64,000 nucleotides of DNA, from contig JAQFVV010012536.1 of the NCBI GenBank assembly GCA_028023455.1, forward strand, positions 1,012,001-1,076,000, written 5' to 3'. Origin of the DNA: Epiperipatus broadwayi. Taxonomy: Eukaryota; Onychophora; Udeonychophora; Euonychophora; Peripatidae. The position numbers and the translations under genes were made by a program. This document shows, piece by piece, positions 21,790-33,190 of this stretch; within the stretch, counting starts at the first letter, position 1, and the number at the start of each line of letters is the position of its first letter. A model generated the notes under the pieces. That model saw nothing but the letters and a program-made list of their open reading frames with translations. It had not been told where the DNA came from and did no database searches.

Positions 21790-22573
21790 ACTCATTTATA
21801 TTTAGATTCTGTTCTCTTTAATGCCCAGATCTTTATTTCTACATATCTCTGATTAGTCTTTCCCATTGTTTCTTCTTATTTCCATTCCCCATTTTTCCAA
21901 GACATCCTTCCTTACATTAGTCGGGGGGGAGAGATAGTATACATTCAATCCAGTTTCTCTTTCTATGTCTAATTTCTTCAATCTTTTTTTTCATTCACTC
22001 TTTTGAAAACTTTCTCATTTGTTATTTCTTTTCCACATCTGTGTTTCAAAGGCCTCCAGTAAGTGTCTACTTTTTTTACTCAATGTCCATGTTTTACAAT
22101 CATATAATAATACACTTCACCTGTAGAATTTAATTTGTCTCTTCCTTAATTATTTCTTTAAAGCTCCACAAAATATTTTTATTTCTTCTAATGAATGCCT
22201 CCTGTGTTAATGGTATCCTTTTTCAAATTTCATCTCCCCTTATTTCATTATCATTCAACCAACTGCCCAATATCTAAATCCACTCATCTTATTCATAAAT
22301 ATTTAGTTTTGTCACTGTTAATCTTTATTCCAAATTCTATATATCCTACCTTCAATTTGTTGAACATATTCTGGAGATTCTAATCATCCTCAGCTATAAT
22401 AACCATATCATTTGAAAATCTAATATATTTTGTTAGTTTACCCAACAATATTTGCTCTTCCACAGGCCCAATATTTATCTATCATGTTTTCTAAATAAAT
22501 ACTAAGAACTACAGATATAATGCAGCATACTTTAGGTAACTCTTCTTTCTATACTCATTTATTCAATCTCAAT
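21790..22573 (-). pseudogene. Non-LTR reverse transcriptase relic
   Basis: The minus strand, with several stops and shifts, reads CCIISVVLSIYLENMID (RT motif before the active site), then FSNDMVIIAEDD (22411-22376), where F-A-D-D is expected, so one catalytic aspartate is now asparagine, then NLQNMFNKLK, EFGIKINSDKTKYL, and farther on KHGH and NWIECILS-like strings matching the thumb and C-terminal part. The motif order is that of LINE-type RTs. This family differs from the RTE copies with the KRPRKRP tail. Confidence 0.72.
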
Positions 22574-22576
22574 ATA

Positions 22577-22602
22577 TCATCATCATCATCATCAACCATT
22601 AT
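22577..22602 (-). repeat. RTE-type (TGA)n tail remnant
   Basis: A run of TCA units followed by ACCATTAT matches the 3' end of the RTE family (minus-strand ATAATGGT then (TGA)n), with everything upstream lost to truncation. Confidence 0.45.
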
Positions 22603-22689
22603 ATATATAAACATTAAAAGCATTAAGTTAAACTAGTCAATAAATAATAAAAATAATAAAAATTGCCCCAAATTCACAACTCTAACCAA

Positions 22690-23010
22690 ATTAGCCAAAA
22701 AAAAAACAACAAAACAAACAAACTCTAAAATACTGCCAATGGGTTCACTACTGTAAGCAGACTTTTCAAATGTAAAGAACTACAAAATAACAACATATTT
22801 ATACTAAATATTAGCCACAATTCCACCAACTTTCCATACACTCTTAATATTAAAATAACTTTTAAATAAGTTAATTGCTTCAGAATCATAATTTTTAACA
22901 ATAAATATTTTTTAATTCTTCTTTTGATTTCATTTCTCTCAAAGAAGACAACCTTAGTTTCATCAAAATTAATAGTGTGGCCTGTATTTTTTTTCATGAA
23001 TATATATATA
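22690..23010 (-). pseudogene. Penelope-like element, 3' end (inverted partner 1)
   Basis: Minus strand: GHTINFDETKVVFFERNE then KRRIKKYLLLK, the C-terminal H-I-(N/D)F...E...KRRI-E-L-I pattern of PLE GIY-YIG endonucleases, followed by AT-rich 3' sequence. It faces the plus-strand copy at 23110-23302. Confidence 0.6.
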
Positions 23011-23109
23011 TACAAATCAATATACATATCAAAATACAGTACAATTTATATAAATTATATTTTTTTAGAAGTACTTTAGACTATACACTTTGTAGTCTTT
23101 ATCAACTGT

Positions 23110-23480
23110 ATAACGTTGAATAATCAAAACGAGACAACCCTTAACAATACCCATAGTTCAATTCAGATTTCCCACAATTCTGTTATCTTAACTAAGACTG
23201 CCTTCTTTGAGAAAAATGAAACAAAAAGAAGAATTAAAGAATCTTTATTATTAAAAATGTGTGATTCTGAAGCAGTTAACTTATTTCAAAGATTTTTTTA
23301 ATGTTAAGGGTATATGGAAGATAAACGGAATTGTGGGTAGTGTTAATTTAAATGTTGTTTTGTAGTTCTTTACACTTGAGAAATCTGCTTGTAGCAGTAA
23401 AACTAATAGTAGTGTTTTAGAGTTTATTATTTTGGGTAGTATAGTGGAGTTGCGAATTTGGGGTAATTTTGATTATATAT
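23110..23480 (+). pseudogene. Penelope-like element, 3' end (inverted partner 2)
   Basis: Plus strand: THSSIQISHNSVILTKTAFF, EKNETKRRIKESLLLKM, DSEAVN, stop, then 3' sequence similar to the partner (GTTTATTATTTTGG, GCGAATTTGGGG). The two copies are head to head around an AT-rich centre of about 100 bp. Opposed PLE copies are a known oddity of these elements. Confidence 0.6.
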
Positions 23481-23487
23481 ATATATA

Positions 23488-23665
23488 TTATTAAAGGAGG
23501 TTGCCATGACAACAATTTGAAATTGTTGATTGTAGTTGATATTAGGATTGACTAAGTGTTGACTAGTTTTTAATAATATATATATAAACCAAAAACTGCT
23601 TGTGTAATCAAGCTGAAATGTCGTCTGTCTGTAGATATATTCATAATCAAAATCATACCCGGATT
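23488..23665 (+). repeat. GGAGGTTGCC repeat, copy 1, with an HHR-like end
   Basis: TTATTAAAGGAGGTTGCCAT and GATTGACTAAGTG recur at 35745-35880 and 36082-36187. Directly after it lies GCUUG-UGUAAU-CAAGC, U, GAAA, UGUC and GUC (about 23596-23631), which is stem II, GAAA and the triplet of a hammerhead, but the CUGANGA core is missing, perhaps by a small deletion. Position behind a PLE 3' end suggests PLE terminal sequence. Confidence 0.4.
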
Positions 23666-23690
23666 AATCTGCAAAATATATTATTTATAT

Positions 23691-24390
23691 ATATATATAA
23701 TCTCCAAGTCACATTTAGCACCCATTTTATTAGATTTCTCAGCCGATACAAAATGATTATTTGTATTAACTACCCTAAATATATATAATGGTTAATAACA
23801 AGGGTGTATCCAGATGGAAGCACCAGCTCATTTATACTCGACCTACTTCAAATTTTCACGGGATATCCCATATTACATACTCATTTTAAAGCCCATGCAA
23901 ATGAAAAATATTAAGTCGAATATTTGTAATATAATAAATACTGCGTTATTTGAACTGTTTGTGGGGATGCAGGAATGTTTATCAACAGCATTTGGTTGCG
24001 TTGATCAAAACCGAAGATTACATACAACAGTTAAAATATTGGTATATTTATTATAATATATGCGTATTAAATATTCTTAAAATTTATATTCTGCCACATA
24101 CCCTTGAAACATAAGTAAAGACATATTTAAAAAAATAATAAATCACCCCCACCCCAATAAATTTCCTGCTGAACTACCATCATTTAATTGGCCAAGGTCA
24201 CAATCTGCATTTCATTAATTGTTCATTATTTACTATTATTAAATTACACCAATTTGATGAATACAGGTCAAACTTTCCAAACATATAACTTTAACATCAT
24301 TAAGTTCAGAAGCTTAACTTTATAAACTTTAGTATATCAATAGTCAAAACATCTTCACATAATATTAGTTCATATAAATAATTGTTTAGA
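23691..24390. other. No gene supported
   Basis: An 80-codon frame at 23814-24056 has no recognisable motif. Otherwise AT-rich. Confidence 0.45.
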
Positions 24391-24745
24391 TTATAATGAC
24401 ACTAAGAAGATAAATATTGATAAGGTATATAGAAGGTTGATTCCAATATTTTGAAAACATTTAGCAGAAATTTTAGCAGTATTTTGAGGTTTAAAATGGA
24501 AAATAAAAATACAGGCATGTATTTAAATCATGAAGATTTTACAGACAATGTGATTGCTTTTTTCAAATATTTCCTCTCCGAAATTCAGGAATTTTTTTTA
24601 GTTATCTGGTAAAAATAAGAAAGTATGATTAAAGATAAATTTTATAAAGACTAATGTAATGGTCAGTGGATTTGCAGAGAAAATAAAATAAAGACACACC
24701 TATAAATTAGAAACAGTTAATAAATATTATCTGGGGGCAATTTGT
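24391..24745 (+). pseudogene. RTE-type reverse transcriptase relic, second copy
   Basis: Homologous to 20570-20880: LAEILAVF-GLKW (24455), FTDNVIAFF (F-A-D-D position, now F-T-D-N, near 24537), then INFIKTNVMVSGF and KLETVNKYYLG. Stops and shifts throughout. Endonuclease and upstream RT motifs were not found. Confidence 0.6.
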
Positions 24746-25124
24746 ATGTAGTCATTTTAAAAACATTCATTGTATGTAAATAAGGAGGCTACTGAATATT
24801 TAGTTAGATGACTTTAGCTAATATGTATTTAATATTGAATATATTCAATATTTAAGATTATGTTGCCATGAATAAGACAGACCTGGTCAAAAGCAGTGCT
24901 AAGGTGTAAATCTTTAAAGGAATCATAAATTTATAATCTTACCGGAAAAATAGACCCAAATTATATATTGAGTAAAAAGATAGATTGAGTTAAGATTAAT
25001 ATCATTTTCAAAATTATATTTGATATTAGAAATTGGGGCTAATCCTAAGTAAATGCAATCATTCTAATTACTGATAGAAAAGAGGGTGGGGGAGGGAAAT
25101 AAAAACAAATAATTAAAAATATTA

Positions 25125-25182
25125 TACAATATATACACTGAATGTTTAGTCTGTACAATATATACACTGAATGTTTAGTCTG
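25125..25182. repeat. Perfect 29-bp tandem duplication
   Basis: TACAATATATACACTGAATG plus TTTAGTCTG is repeated twice without change (25125-25153, 25154-25182). Confidence 0.95.
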
Positions 25183-25496
25183 TTTATTTGACATTTTGTG
25201 TGTTGCCTTTTAATATCCTTCGCAGAAGTCTTTCTTCCTAAAATACTTAACACTTTAGTTAATTGTAGGTGCCATGCCAGATAATATCCTTTAATGAAAA
25301 CAATCAACATTGCATCTCTAATTATAAAATATTTTTATACAGAGTTCTTTTTTTTTTTCACAAAAGTCAAGGTCAAGTTTATCATAAAATATATTTATAG
25401 GATGTCTTTTTCTTATTTTTTTCATTCCAATCTTTTTAAACTTTTCTGAGAAAATGTATTTCAAAAAATGAATACATACAACATGTATAGAAAGAA

Positions 25497-25665
25497 AGGC
25501 TTGTTTAATACTATTAAATATATCAATATAACATGCTAAGCATAAATCTCACAATCCTCTTGGATGACTATAGCTATGAGGATAAGTACGAGTTAGTCGA
25601 AAGCACTATCAGCATACTATATTGGTATATTTAACAGTAAGAAACAAGCTTTTTTTAGTGTACAT
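25497..25665. repeat. Fold-back with about 40-bp arms
   Basis: Arm near 25498-25540 (GGCTTGTTTAATACT, AATATATCAATAT, ATGCT) is the imperfect reverse complement of 25611-25658. The centre contains AGTTAGTCGAAAGC (25602-25616), reminiscent of stem II plus GAAA of a hammerhead whose core is not present. Confidence 0.6.
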
Positions 25666-26304
25666 GTTATATGTATTTTTTTTAATTATTTGCTCATATA
25701 CTCTATCCAAAAAGACGTATTGGAACAAATGTACATCATTTCCATTATAACATCTAAACTGAGGATCAGATATGTCTTTTTATCTTTACCATTATATTTT
25801 TAAAATAATATGTAGCATTCTTAAATAACATTTTTTCAGGATTTTTGTGCTAAGATAACAAGGGATATCTAACTTAAGTACAATAATGCATTTAGTTAGA
25901 AGTTGGTATATTACTATAATGATATGTACCATATTTTAACATAAAACAGAAGTATAATGAAGCCAATTCTTACAGTTGAGTGTCGAAATGTTCCTATTTA
26001 TTCAAAAAGCTGCTAAGTATTTAAAATTAACTACATTTTTAAGTTTAAAATAATCATATTCTAAAGCTATTGTATCTTTCTTACATTATTTGGCTACTAA
26101 CTTTTCCGATTTTTTTTTTTTTTTTTAAAGGACTACACAATTCTGTAGATTATTTTTTGCATTGACGAGAATAGTACAATCATTGGCATACTATAAATCT
26201 AGAAGCTAATTTATTTGTTTTGGCTTATCATTTAATACATTAATTCTTTTGTAAATCAGCTATATTTTTAGCTGTATTATAATTATCACAGAGACAAAAC
26301 TCTT

Positions 26305-26420
26305 AATACAGTCAGTGCAAGCCCGAGTAATCAATGAATTCAGGAAGAGTTGTACATAAAATCCCTATCTAATGTCTACTCATCTAATGTCCCTAATTTC
26401 TAGTTTGTGACTTTGTAAGG
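26305..26420 (-). mobile_element. RZ-3 fragment, strongly decayed
   Basis: CAGTGCAAGCCCGAGTAATC, AATCCCTATCTAATG, CTACTCATCTAATGTCCCTA and TTTCTAG follow the order of the RZ-3 left arm and HHR region at 14386-14500. The core is unrecognisable apart from GAAA. Confidence 0.6.
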
Positions 26421-26438
26421 GTAAAAAATAGTGATCAT

Positions 26439-26545
26439 CCATCTTGCGTTGTTAGCCGAGAGGTATCGCAGCCGCCATGCAAGCAAGTAATTGGTTGCAG
26501 ACGGTTGTGGGTTCGCGTCCCGGCCGATGCTATGACATATGAAAG
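26439..26545 (+). mobile_element. Short tRNA-derived SINE with 16-bp target duplication
   Basis: Head CTTGCGTTGTTAGCCGAGAG, a long extra arm, GGGTTCGCGTCCCGG box B, CCGATGCTATGACATATGAA tail. The 16-bp sequence AAAAAATAGTGATCAT flanks it on both sides (26423-26438 and 26546-26561), a clear target-site duplication from LINE-type retrotransposition. Confidence 0.85.
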
Positions 26546-26629
26546 AAAAAATAGTGATCATGTGATGTTTAATGTTTTATTATAATTATCATTTCTATAT
26601 TTAACATTTTTAATAACTGCCATCTTTTG

Positions 26630-26975
26630 TACCCATGTTTATCTATAGGAATAATTTTTCTTAATTTGTCTTCTTTAATAAAATGTTTTAATATAATTTT
26701 ATTATCATTATCTATGGGTATTTATATATTTAAATATTTAATTGTATTTTCCAAATTCTACTTTGATAAATATAATATTATATATATTATTATTACAATC
26801 ATTATGAATATTATTCATAATTCTTTTTTTTACCAATAATTAAAATATCATCAACATCACTAGAATAATGACAATTTTTTAAAATTATAATACTTTCTAA
26901 TTCGTTTATAAATATTGAGAACATTAAGGCCCTAATTGCTCAACCCATAATCCATCCTTTATTTATATTCCAAAA
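26630..26975 (-). pseudogene. Penelope-like reverse transcriptase relic
   Basis: Minus strand: LGPLMFSIFINELES (RT motif before the active site), then DVDDILIIGKKK (26858-26824), the PLE-type (Y)VDD catalytic motif with both aspartates, then after shifts IKVEFGKYN and INTHR-type strings. It abuts the oppositely oriented PLE endonuclease relic, so the two are not one collinear element. Confidence 0.7.
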
Positions 26976-26994
26976 CTCATTATTATATTTAATA

Positions 26995-27705
26995 TGGGTA
27001 CAAAAATGGCAGTTATTACAAATTTTAAATATAGAAATGATAAATATAATACAGATAAGAATATAGCTGATATACAAACAATCAATTTGTTAAATTATAT
27101 AAACATTTGGATATAACTATAAAACTATTAAAAATATACTTTTTAATTCTAAGAAATCTATATTTAATAATAACATTTCCATACAAAATGATTATAATGA
27201 TGACAATAACAATAATTTAAATAATAAATAAGTCAAACTTTTATATTTTACCAAAATTCGTAATACATTAATAAAATCAAAAATTATATTGATAAGTCTA
27301 AAAATTTCAGATGGTCAAATAGTAAAAGTCTGGATAAATTAATAGGTAATTATAAATTAAGACACAATATAAACTAAAAGGAAATGGTATATAAAATTTA
27401 ATGTGAATTTTGCAATATGATTTACTATGAACATATATAAAAATAGTTAGAGGTATGAGACAAGAACATAACAATGGAATTAATAAGTGATATGATAAAT
27501 CTGCTTTATGCATTCATTACATAACATATGGAATTAAAATAAATGCTGCAATAAATATTAAACCTTTAAATTACATTAAAGATCCAAAAAGAACATAAAT
27601 ATGTGAAACATATTACATTAAGCATAATTTAAATAATTGTATGAATATTTATAAAACTTCAATAAATTTAGTTAGTAACTGGTCAATTAAAAATGAGTGA
27701 AAAAT
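26995..27705 (+). pseudogene. Penelope-like GIY-YIG endonuclease relic
   Basis: Plus strand: FRWSNSKSLDKLIGNYKL (27307), YKI and CEFCNMIYYEHI (GIY and YIG region, 27390-27435), then in the next frame KIVRGMRQEHNNGINK, stop, YDKSALCIHYITYGIKI, PLNYIKDPKRT, stop, ICETYYIKHNL, ending SNWSIKNE. Order and spacing are those of the PLE C-terminus. Arginine and glutamate of the second catalytic region (R--EH) are present; frame breaks inactivate it. Confidence 0.78.
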
Positions 27706-27719
27706 TATATAAGATACTA

Positions 27720-28057
27720 CATTATACATAAAGTTGTACAATGTATGTATTATTCTGTATATTGGTATTCATTTTTTTGAAGTTATATTGGATCTTTGTA
27801 TGGACATTTTATTCTATTTTAATGATGTTTTATTTTATCATTAATTTACTTCCATTATAGAACAATAGATGCTGTTCTATCTGCAATAATTGCTTAATTA
27901 AAATAGATAATTAATATTCGAAAAAAGTACAAAACCATCTATCAAAAATGATTTTTTATAATATAATTATTATTAATATGTTTATATAGCTGTTATATAT
28001 GATTTTTATTATTTATTCTAATAAGAGTTTACAATGATACTTTCCTTTGATTAAAAT
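27720..28057. other. AT-rich, no gene seen
   Basis: Possibly 3' sequence of the PLE relic upstream; no motif recognised. Confidence 0.4.
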
Positions 28058-28725
28058 AATTGGTGAGTGGTGCACTAATGTGCAGCTAAAGAGATGTTAG
28101 AAAGAGTTGATGTATTAGTATATGTTAAGTGCTTTTAAAAGCCTGTGCTTTTATATACATAGTTGAGATAAAGCTGTGATGTATTATGAGTATATATGCA
28201 GTAGTAAAAATTTAAATTTGATTTGAAATTGTTGAATTTTAATTAGTGCTATAAAGACCAATTTTGGAGAGGAGTAAGGAGGAATTTTTTTCAATTAATA
28301 GCTTGGGGGGATAGTTAGTTATGAAATATGCTTCTCTAATTTTTTTCCATGAGTTGTCTCTCTCTATATATACTGGATAGTTGCTGTGGTTTGTGTGAAT
28401 ATGTGTCTAGTTAATTTTTGGTAGTTAAAAAAATGCTGAACTGCACTCTGTCTTGGTGGTTGATGTCTTGTAGGTATATTGGTATTGAGATAAACAGGTG
28501 GCTAATGATGTCCTAGATTTACCAAAATAAGTGGAATTATACCTGGATGTGGAGACATTGGATTTTATAAATAGTGCAGGGGGTGAGAACAGGTTATAAT
28601 TTGTCTTTCAAGTTATTTAAAAATCTACTGAAGAAATGTAAATGAAAATTCTTGTAAATTTTAATGAGAGTGGGAATACATGGGAAGAAAAACCATGGTC
28701 TATCATCAGAGATGATGTGGAGAGA
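28058..28725 (-). pseudogene. Penelope-like 3' end, left arm of a 1.45-kb inverted pair
   Basis: Minus strand: STYFGKSRTSLATCLSQYQY (YIG region followed by the S-R--L motif), SAVQ-like then after a shift KKIREAYFI, then 3' non-coding sequence ending at CTGCACATTAGTGCACCACT near 28085. It is an imperfect reverse complement of 28803-29504, including GATAGACCATGGT- near both inner ends. Confidence 0.65.
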
Positions 28726-28802
28726 AGCATACACCAAAGATATCATTTCCATCAGATTTAATCACAGCCTTGTAAAAAAATCAATATAAGGTACTTTTAC
28801 AA

Positions 28803-29504
28803 AAACATCTGCTCTCTCCCCCCTCCAATGATAGACCATGGTTTCTCATCTCATATATTCACTGTCTCCCTAAAAATTACAAGAGAGTATTTTCATCCAT
28901 ACTACCTTGCCTACTGCACCCCCTTTCTCCAATAGATTTTAAATATCTAAAAGACAAACTAGAATATGCCCTCATCTCTCTCTCTGTGCTGTTTTATAAA
29001 ATCCCATACCCCATACCATGTGTGATTTAACTTATTTTGGTGAATCTAGGGCATCATTAACCATTCATTTATTTCAACACCAATACACTTAAAATAAAGC
29101 TACCATCAAGTCAGAGTGCAGTTCAGTATTTTTCACCCATCAAAAATTAACTGGACATATTTTCACACCAAGCACAGAAACTATCCAGTATATAGGGAGA
29201 GACAACTCACAGTGAAAAAAATTAGAGAAGCATACTTTATAGCTAACTTCCCTAGGCTATTGGCTGAAAAGACTCATCCTTTCACTTCTCCCAAAAATGG
29301 ATTTTATAACACTAATTAACATTCAACAATTTCACTCAAATTTAAATTTCTATTATGGCATATATAATCACAAAACATCACAGTTTTATTCCTGCTATGA
29401 ATATGAAAGCACTAGCATTTAAGAGCACTTAGCGGTTATTAATATATCAGCTCTAGCATCTCTTTAGCTGCATAATAGTGCACCAATCACCAATTATTTC
29501 ATTA
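28803..29504 (+). pseudogene. Penelope-like 3' end, right arm of the inverted pair
   Basis: Plus strand: MCDLTYFGESRASLTIHLFQ (YIG region near 29019-29078), KATIKSE, then in the frame 29116-29319 SIFHPSKINWTYFHT, RERQLTVKKIREAYFIANFP. This H/S-K-I-N-W ... K-I-R-E-A-x-F-I pattern is typical of the C-terminus of PLE endonucleases. Stops and shifts break it. The spacer between the arms is about 77 bp. Confidence 0.65.
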
Positions 29505-31480
29505 TAAATTATATGAAGGAACAGCATAATGGAGTTCATCAATTTCCATATTTAATTATTTTTAAAATTAAGTTCTATCAAAAGTGTCAATCCATAAATC
29601 AAATATACATATCATATAAACTTTACTATTATTTTCTGGTTTCTCATAATCAGAATTGGAATTAAACATAGTGGGTAAAAGTGAACTACAACATATAGGT
29701 AAGAAATAAACAAATTTTATATAATTCGCAAGAGAGAAAATTTTATTTAATAGCCATCCATAAAAGAACAATAAAGAGAGACTATTATGCATCAGGCTGG
29801 CCAAGATAGGGAGAATTTGAGTTTCCACCATTGTTTTTCCATCTAGTAAAACTTATTTATAGGCCCATTTTCCAACAAATCATGGAAGTTTAGTTGGTTA
29901 GCTGAGAGTCGACGACCTGAAAAATAAATCCTTAGTCTGAAACATATCTAAACATTTTGAAGATATATCTGTTCTGAACTGAATTTCTTGCAATGTATAT
30001 AAGTAGCAAATCAAAAATTTTTGTTACTGGTGTTTATATGAGAAAACTACAATCTTCATATCACCTTGGAAACTATGCTATTGAATAATTTATGTTGCTG
30101 AGTCTGCTCGTTAGTTACTTCATTCCATATTGTGCTTATGGTATAGATGTAAAACTCCAAACTCATTTTAAAAATACTCTAGTGTTAATAGCTTAGAAAT
30201 TTGTGATAATCGAATGTACTAATAATAGTGTGAGCATAAAAATTTTATTCATTTGACCAAGCAGATAGTTTTTTTTACATCGCGTAGCTTTTGAAACTAT
30301 TTACTTCAAATTGTCACCCTACCATTTCCATTAAACTACACAGACAAACTTGTTGCTTATAAAAGCAAACAAAAGAACCTGGAATGCTAGAAATCATAAT
30401 AATTGTATTTTAAGATTTGCTTAAATCAACATTTGCAACACATATAAAAATCTAACCTTTCCTTTGAGACATAGATGTCTAAAGCATAGTAACTTTGAAT
30501 ACAATATAAAAAGATTAAATTAACTGGGTTTTTATCCAGATCGTCAAGCTTCTTTTGAAATTTCTAAAAATAAAATTTATGTTTTTTCTCTGATGAAAAT
30601 TTTATGAAACTTTTTTTTTATGGCTTTAAAATTCACATATATTTATTTTTAACATTTTAAATACAAAAAAAATCAAAAGATGGTGGGAAAATAGAATAGG
30701 TGGTATTACAAAGGAACTGAAACCACACAATAATGCGTAGACATTGTTATATTTGATCAAATTGAACTTTTGCAAGAGTACTTTGGGGAAATATTATGAT
30801 CATTGAGAAAATATTATAATAGTCTAAAAACTTAATTTTCTGGCAAGTTTATGATTATAATTGTATCATAATTGTGTAATAATTATTAAAATTCAAAATG
30901 AATATTATTACATATTTATTTTTCACAGAAATGATTTATTTTTTAAATATAAAAGAATATTTTTTTCAGAATATTGTTACTATAGAGATTACCGTCACAG
31001 GAAACATTGCTGTCAGAAAAATGAAGTCATTCACCTAATTGTTATAATATGTAGCAATATCATAAAATGTATAAAAAATTGTAAACTTTTAAAGCATAAA
31101 ATGATAGATTTAGTAGATATTAAAAATAATTCATTCAGATTTTTAAACATATACCAAACAAAGAAGATTTTGTTCATTTTGCAAATTGAATCAGCTCCAC
31201 CTGAAATTTGATGATGTGACAGCATTTTGTTTTGACTAAAATATAATTTTTAAAATAAATATAAAATCAAATGTGATTTTTAAAAATTTATTTCATTTCT
31301 AAACAAAAATATTTATCGAATGAAGTCAAATTTATTATATTCTGATAAATAATAATTGTTTAATATCAAATGAAAGTGTAAATCTATTGAGAACAAAAAA
31401 ATGTCTCAGAATGTTACAGAAAAATAAGATGTGTAATGATATTGTGAAAATCAAAAAGAATTCAAATATTAATATGTATC
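29505..31480. other. AT-rich, no gene seen
   Basis: The 116-codon frame at 30861-31211 is biased to K, N, I and Y codons as expected by chance in this composition, with no motif. Confidence 0.5.
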
Positions 31481-32270
31481 AGTGGCAGACCATTTATAAA
31501 TGCTGCAGAGCTGCAGTCCCTCTTCCAGTCTAAAATAATTTTTTTTTATTTAATTATCATTTGTAAATTTGTATATTATTAAATTCATCTATATTTCTTA
31601 TACAAATGTACAAATAGAATGCAGAATGCCATTGTTGTTTTGATGTCATTTGTTTGGTATGACTTTGGGTTTGGGCCAGCAGGATATCACAGCCTGAATG
31701 CTGTCTAATTAAAGAGCCTAAAAAGTTTCAGAAATCTACTTGTACTCATTTTTTGTCTTACTTAGTTACACTCTTTTTGTTTGTGTTCTCTGCCAGATGA
31801 GCAAAAGATATTGCAGTTCAAAGATCCATTCATCCTTATTTTCTCAGTATAAGTAAGAAAGGTATTTACAAACTGCTTGTGGTGATTTTCCTCATGTATA
31901 TATGCATGCTATTTTGGTTTGCTTTAGGTTGTCTGGTATAGGCAAAAGTTACTGAAGCCCAATGATACAACAGTGCTTTCATAATAAAACAAGTGTTTGT
32001 AATCGTCTTGTATGCGACTATTTACTTTGAAAATACTGGTCACTTTCGTTTACATTTTTGATCACAACCCCCACTACAAATTCTCACAGACCACCACCCT
32101 ATGTAGTAATACTTTTTTGAAAAATATGGAAAGCCAAATAATATGAAGGCTGAATTAGTTACTAGGCAACTCTATCTACATAGTGCATTAGATACGTATT
32201 ATTGGTATTACTTTATTTAATCAAAAAATAATAGTAGTTGCACTAATAATTTTTATTATTCATTCATTAT
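31481..32270. other. Unresolved, less AT-rich stretch
   Basis: Begins CAGTGGCAGACCATTTATAA, which resembles the terminal start of hAT DNA transposons, and is less AT-rich than its flanks. No transposase motif was recognised, so I only flag it. Confidence 0.25.
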
Positions 32271-32274
32271 ATTA

Positions 32275-32520
32275 GGGATTATCCAATAATGAACAATATG
32301 CCTGCAGTGTAATTTTCACTACACCACTTTCACATAGGGTAAGACCTGGGTTCTATCCGTTTTTAACACCTTGTGAAGGAAAGTAATGATAAACATATGA
32401 TCAAAAACATGTAAAAAAGAGCTATGATCCCCAAGATGCACAATTCATGCTGAACCAGAACTCATCAGTTGGCCCAGACCACAATCTCTTGCACATATCT
32501 TTATCACTATTCAGTATATA
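32275..32520 (-). mobile_element. RZ-2b copy
   Basis: Shares GGATTATCCAAT-ATGA, TTTTAACACCTTGTG, AAACATATGATCAAA with 32995-33125 and, in opposite orientation, with 33640-33770. It carries a minus-strand hammerhead. It ends exactly where the RTE tail starts at 32521. Confidence 0.65.
32424..32486 (-). ncRNA. Hammerhead ribozyme relic (RZ-2b)
   Basis: Minus strand: outer stem I UGUGGUC with GAUCAUA (seven pairs, two wobbles), CCAA/UUGG, CUGAUGA (32468-32462), stem II GUUCU/AGCAU, GAA then U in place of A15.1 (32446-32443), stem III and AUC triplet. The RZ-2b stem I again differs from RZ-2 on both strands while keeping pairing. Confidence 0.62.
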
Positions 32521-32880
32521 TCATCAACAACCATTATCAATCCACTGCAGGATGAAGATATCTCCAAGTTTGATCCATCTTCTCTGATCTTCAGCTTCTC
32601 TTCTCCACATCACCCCTGCACACTTTCTCATTTCATCCATCCACCTCACAAGTGGTCTCTTTCTGGGTCTTTTACAATCTCTTGGAATCCAGTTTAAGAT
32701 TTCAAGTGTCCATCTATTATCATCTCTTCTAGCAATATGTCCAGCCCAACTCCACTTCAATCTTTTAATTTTTCCAATGAGGTCAGTAACACCTGTATGT
32801 TCTCTTACCCATACATTGCATTTTCGATCTCTTCTTGTTACTCCCAACATGCATCTCTCCATACTTCTTTGAGTGGTATA
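32521..32880 (-). mobile_element. RTE-type retrotransposon, 3' end
   Basis: Minus-strand open frame 32946-32524 covers MERCMLGVTRRDRK, GVTDLIGKIKRLK, SWAGHIARRDDNRWT, KRPRKRPLVRWMDE, RREAEDQRRWIKLG, ILQWIDNG, stop. Only a two-unit remnant of the (TGA)n tail remains. The N-terminal 27 or so residues of that frame are outside the element. Confidence 0.87.
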
Positions 32881-32940
32881 TAGATAAAAATTATTACAGT
32901 TTGCATGCATCAAACATGCAGCCGTTACAACTTCAATACA

Positions 32941-33190
32941 AATCACTTAATGAAAGTATATTAATAATTTTTATTAGTCACTCATTAGTCTAATGAGTGA
33001 TTATCCAATGATGAAAATAATATTTTACATCACTCTCATGCAAGATAAGGAATGTTTTCTATTCACTTTTAACACCTTGTGGAGGGATATAATCATAAAC
33101 ATATGATCAAAGATATGTGAAATAATTGGTTACTATCTAGTCTAATGAGTGACTAATGAAATTATTAATATACTTCAATAAATGATTTAA
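32941..33190. repeat. Inverted repeat around an RZ-2b fragment
   Basis: 32941-32994 (AAATCACTTAATGAAAGTAT, ATTAGTCACTCATTAG) pairs with 33137-33188 (CTAATGAGTGACTAATGAAA, ATATACTTCAATAAATGATTT). The centre is an HHR-less RZ-2b piece. Confidence 0.7.

Noticed and set aside
25580-25620. GAAAGC in the fold-back centre as a hammerhead
   Set aside because: The CUGANGA core is missing and stem II pairs only with a bulge.
28803-29504. Hammerhead in the 3' part of the PLE inverted pair
   Set aside because: I searched both strands of the terminal sequence for CUGANGA followed by GAAA and found none with a stem.
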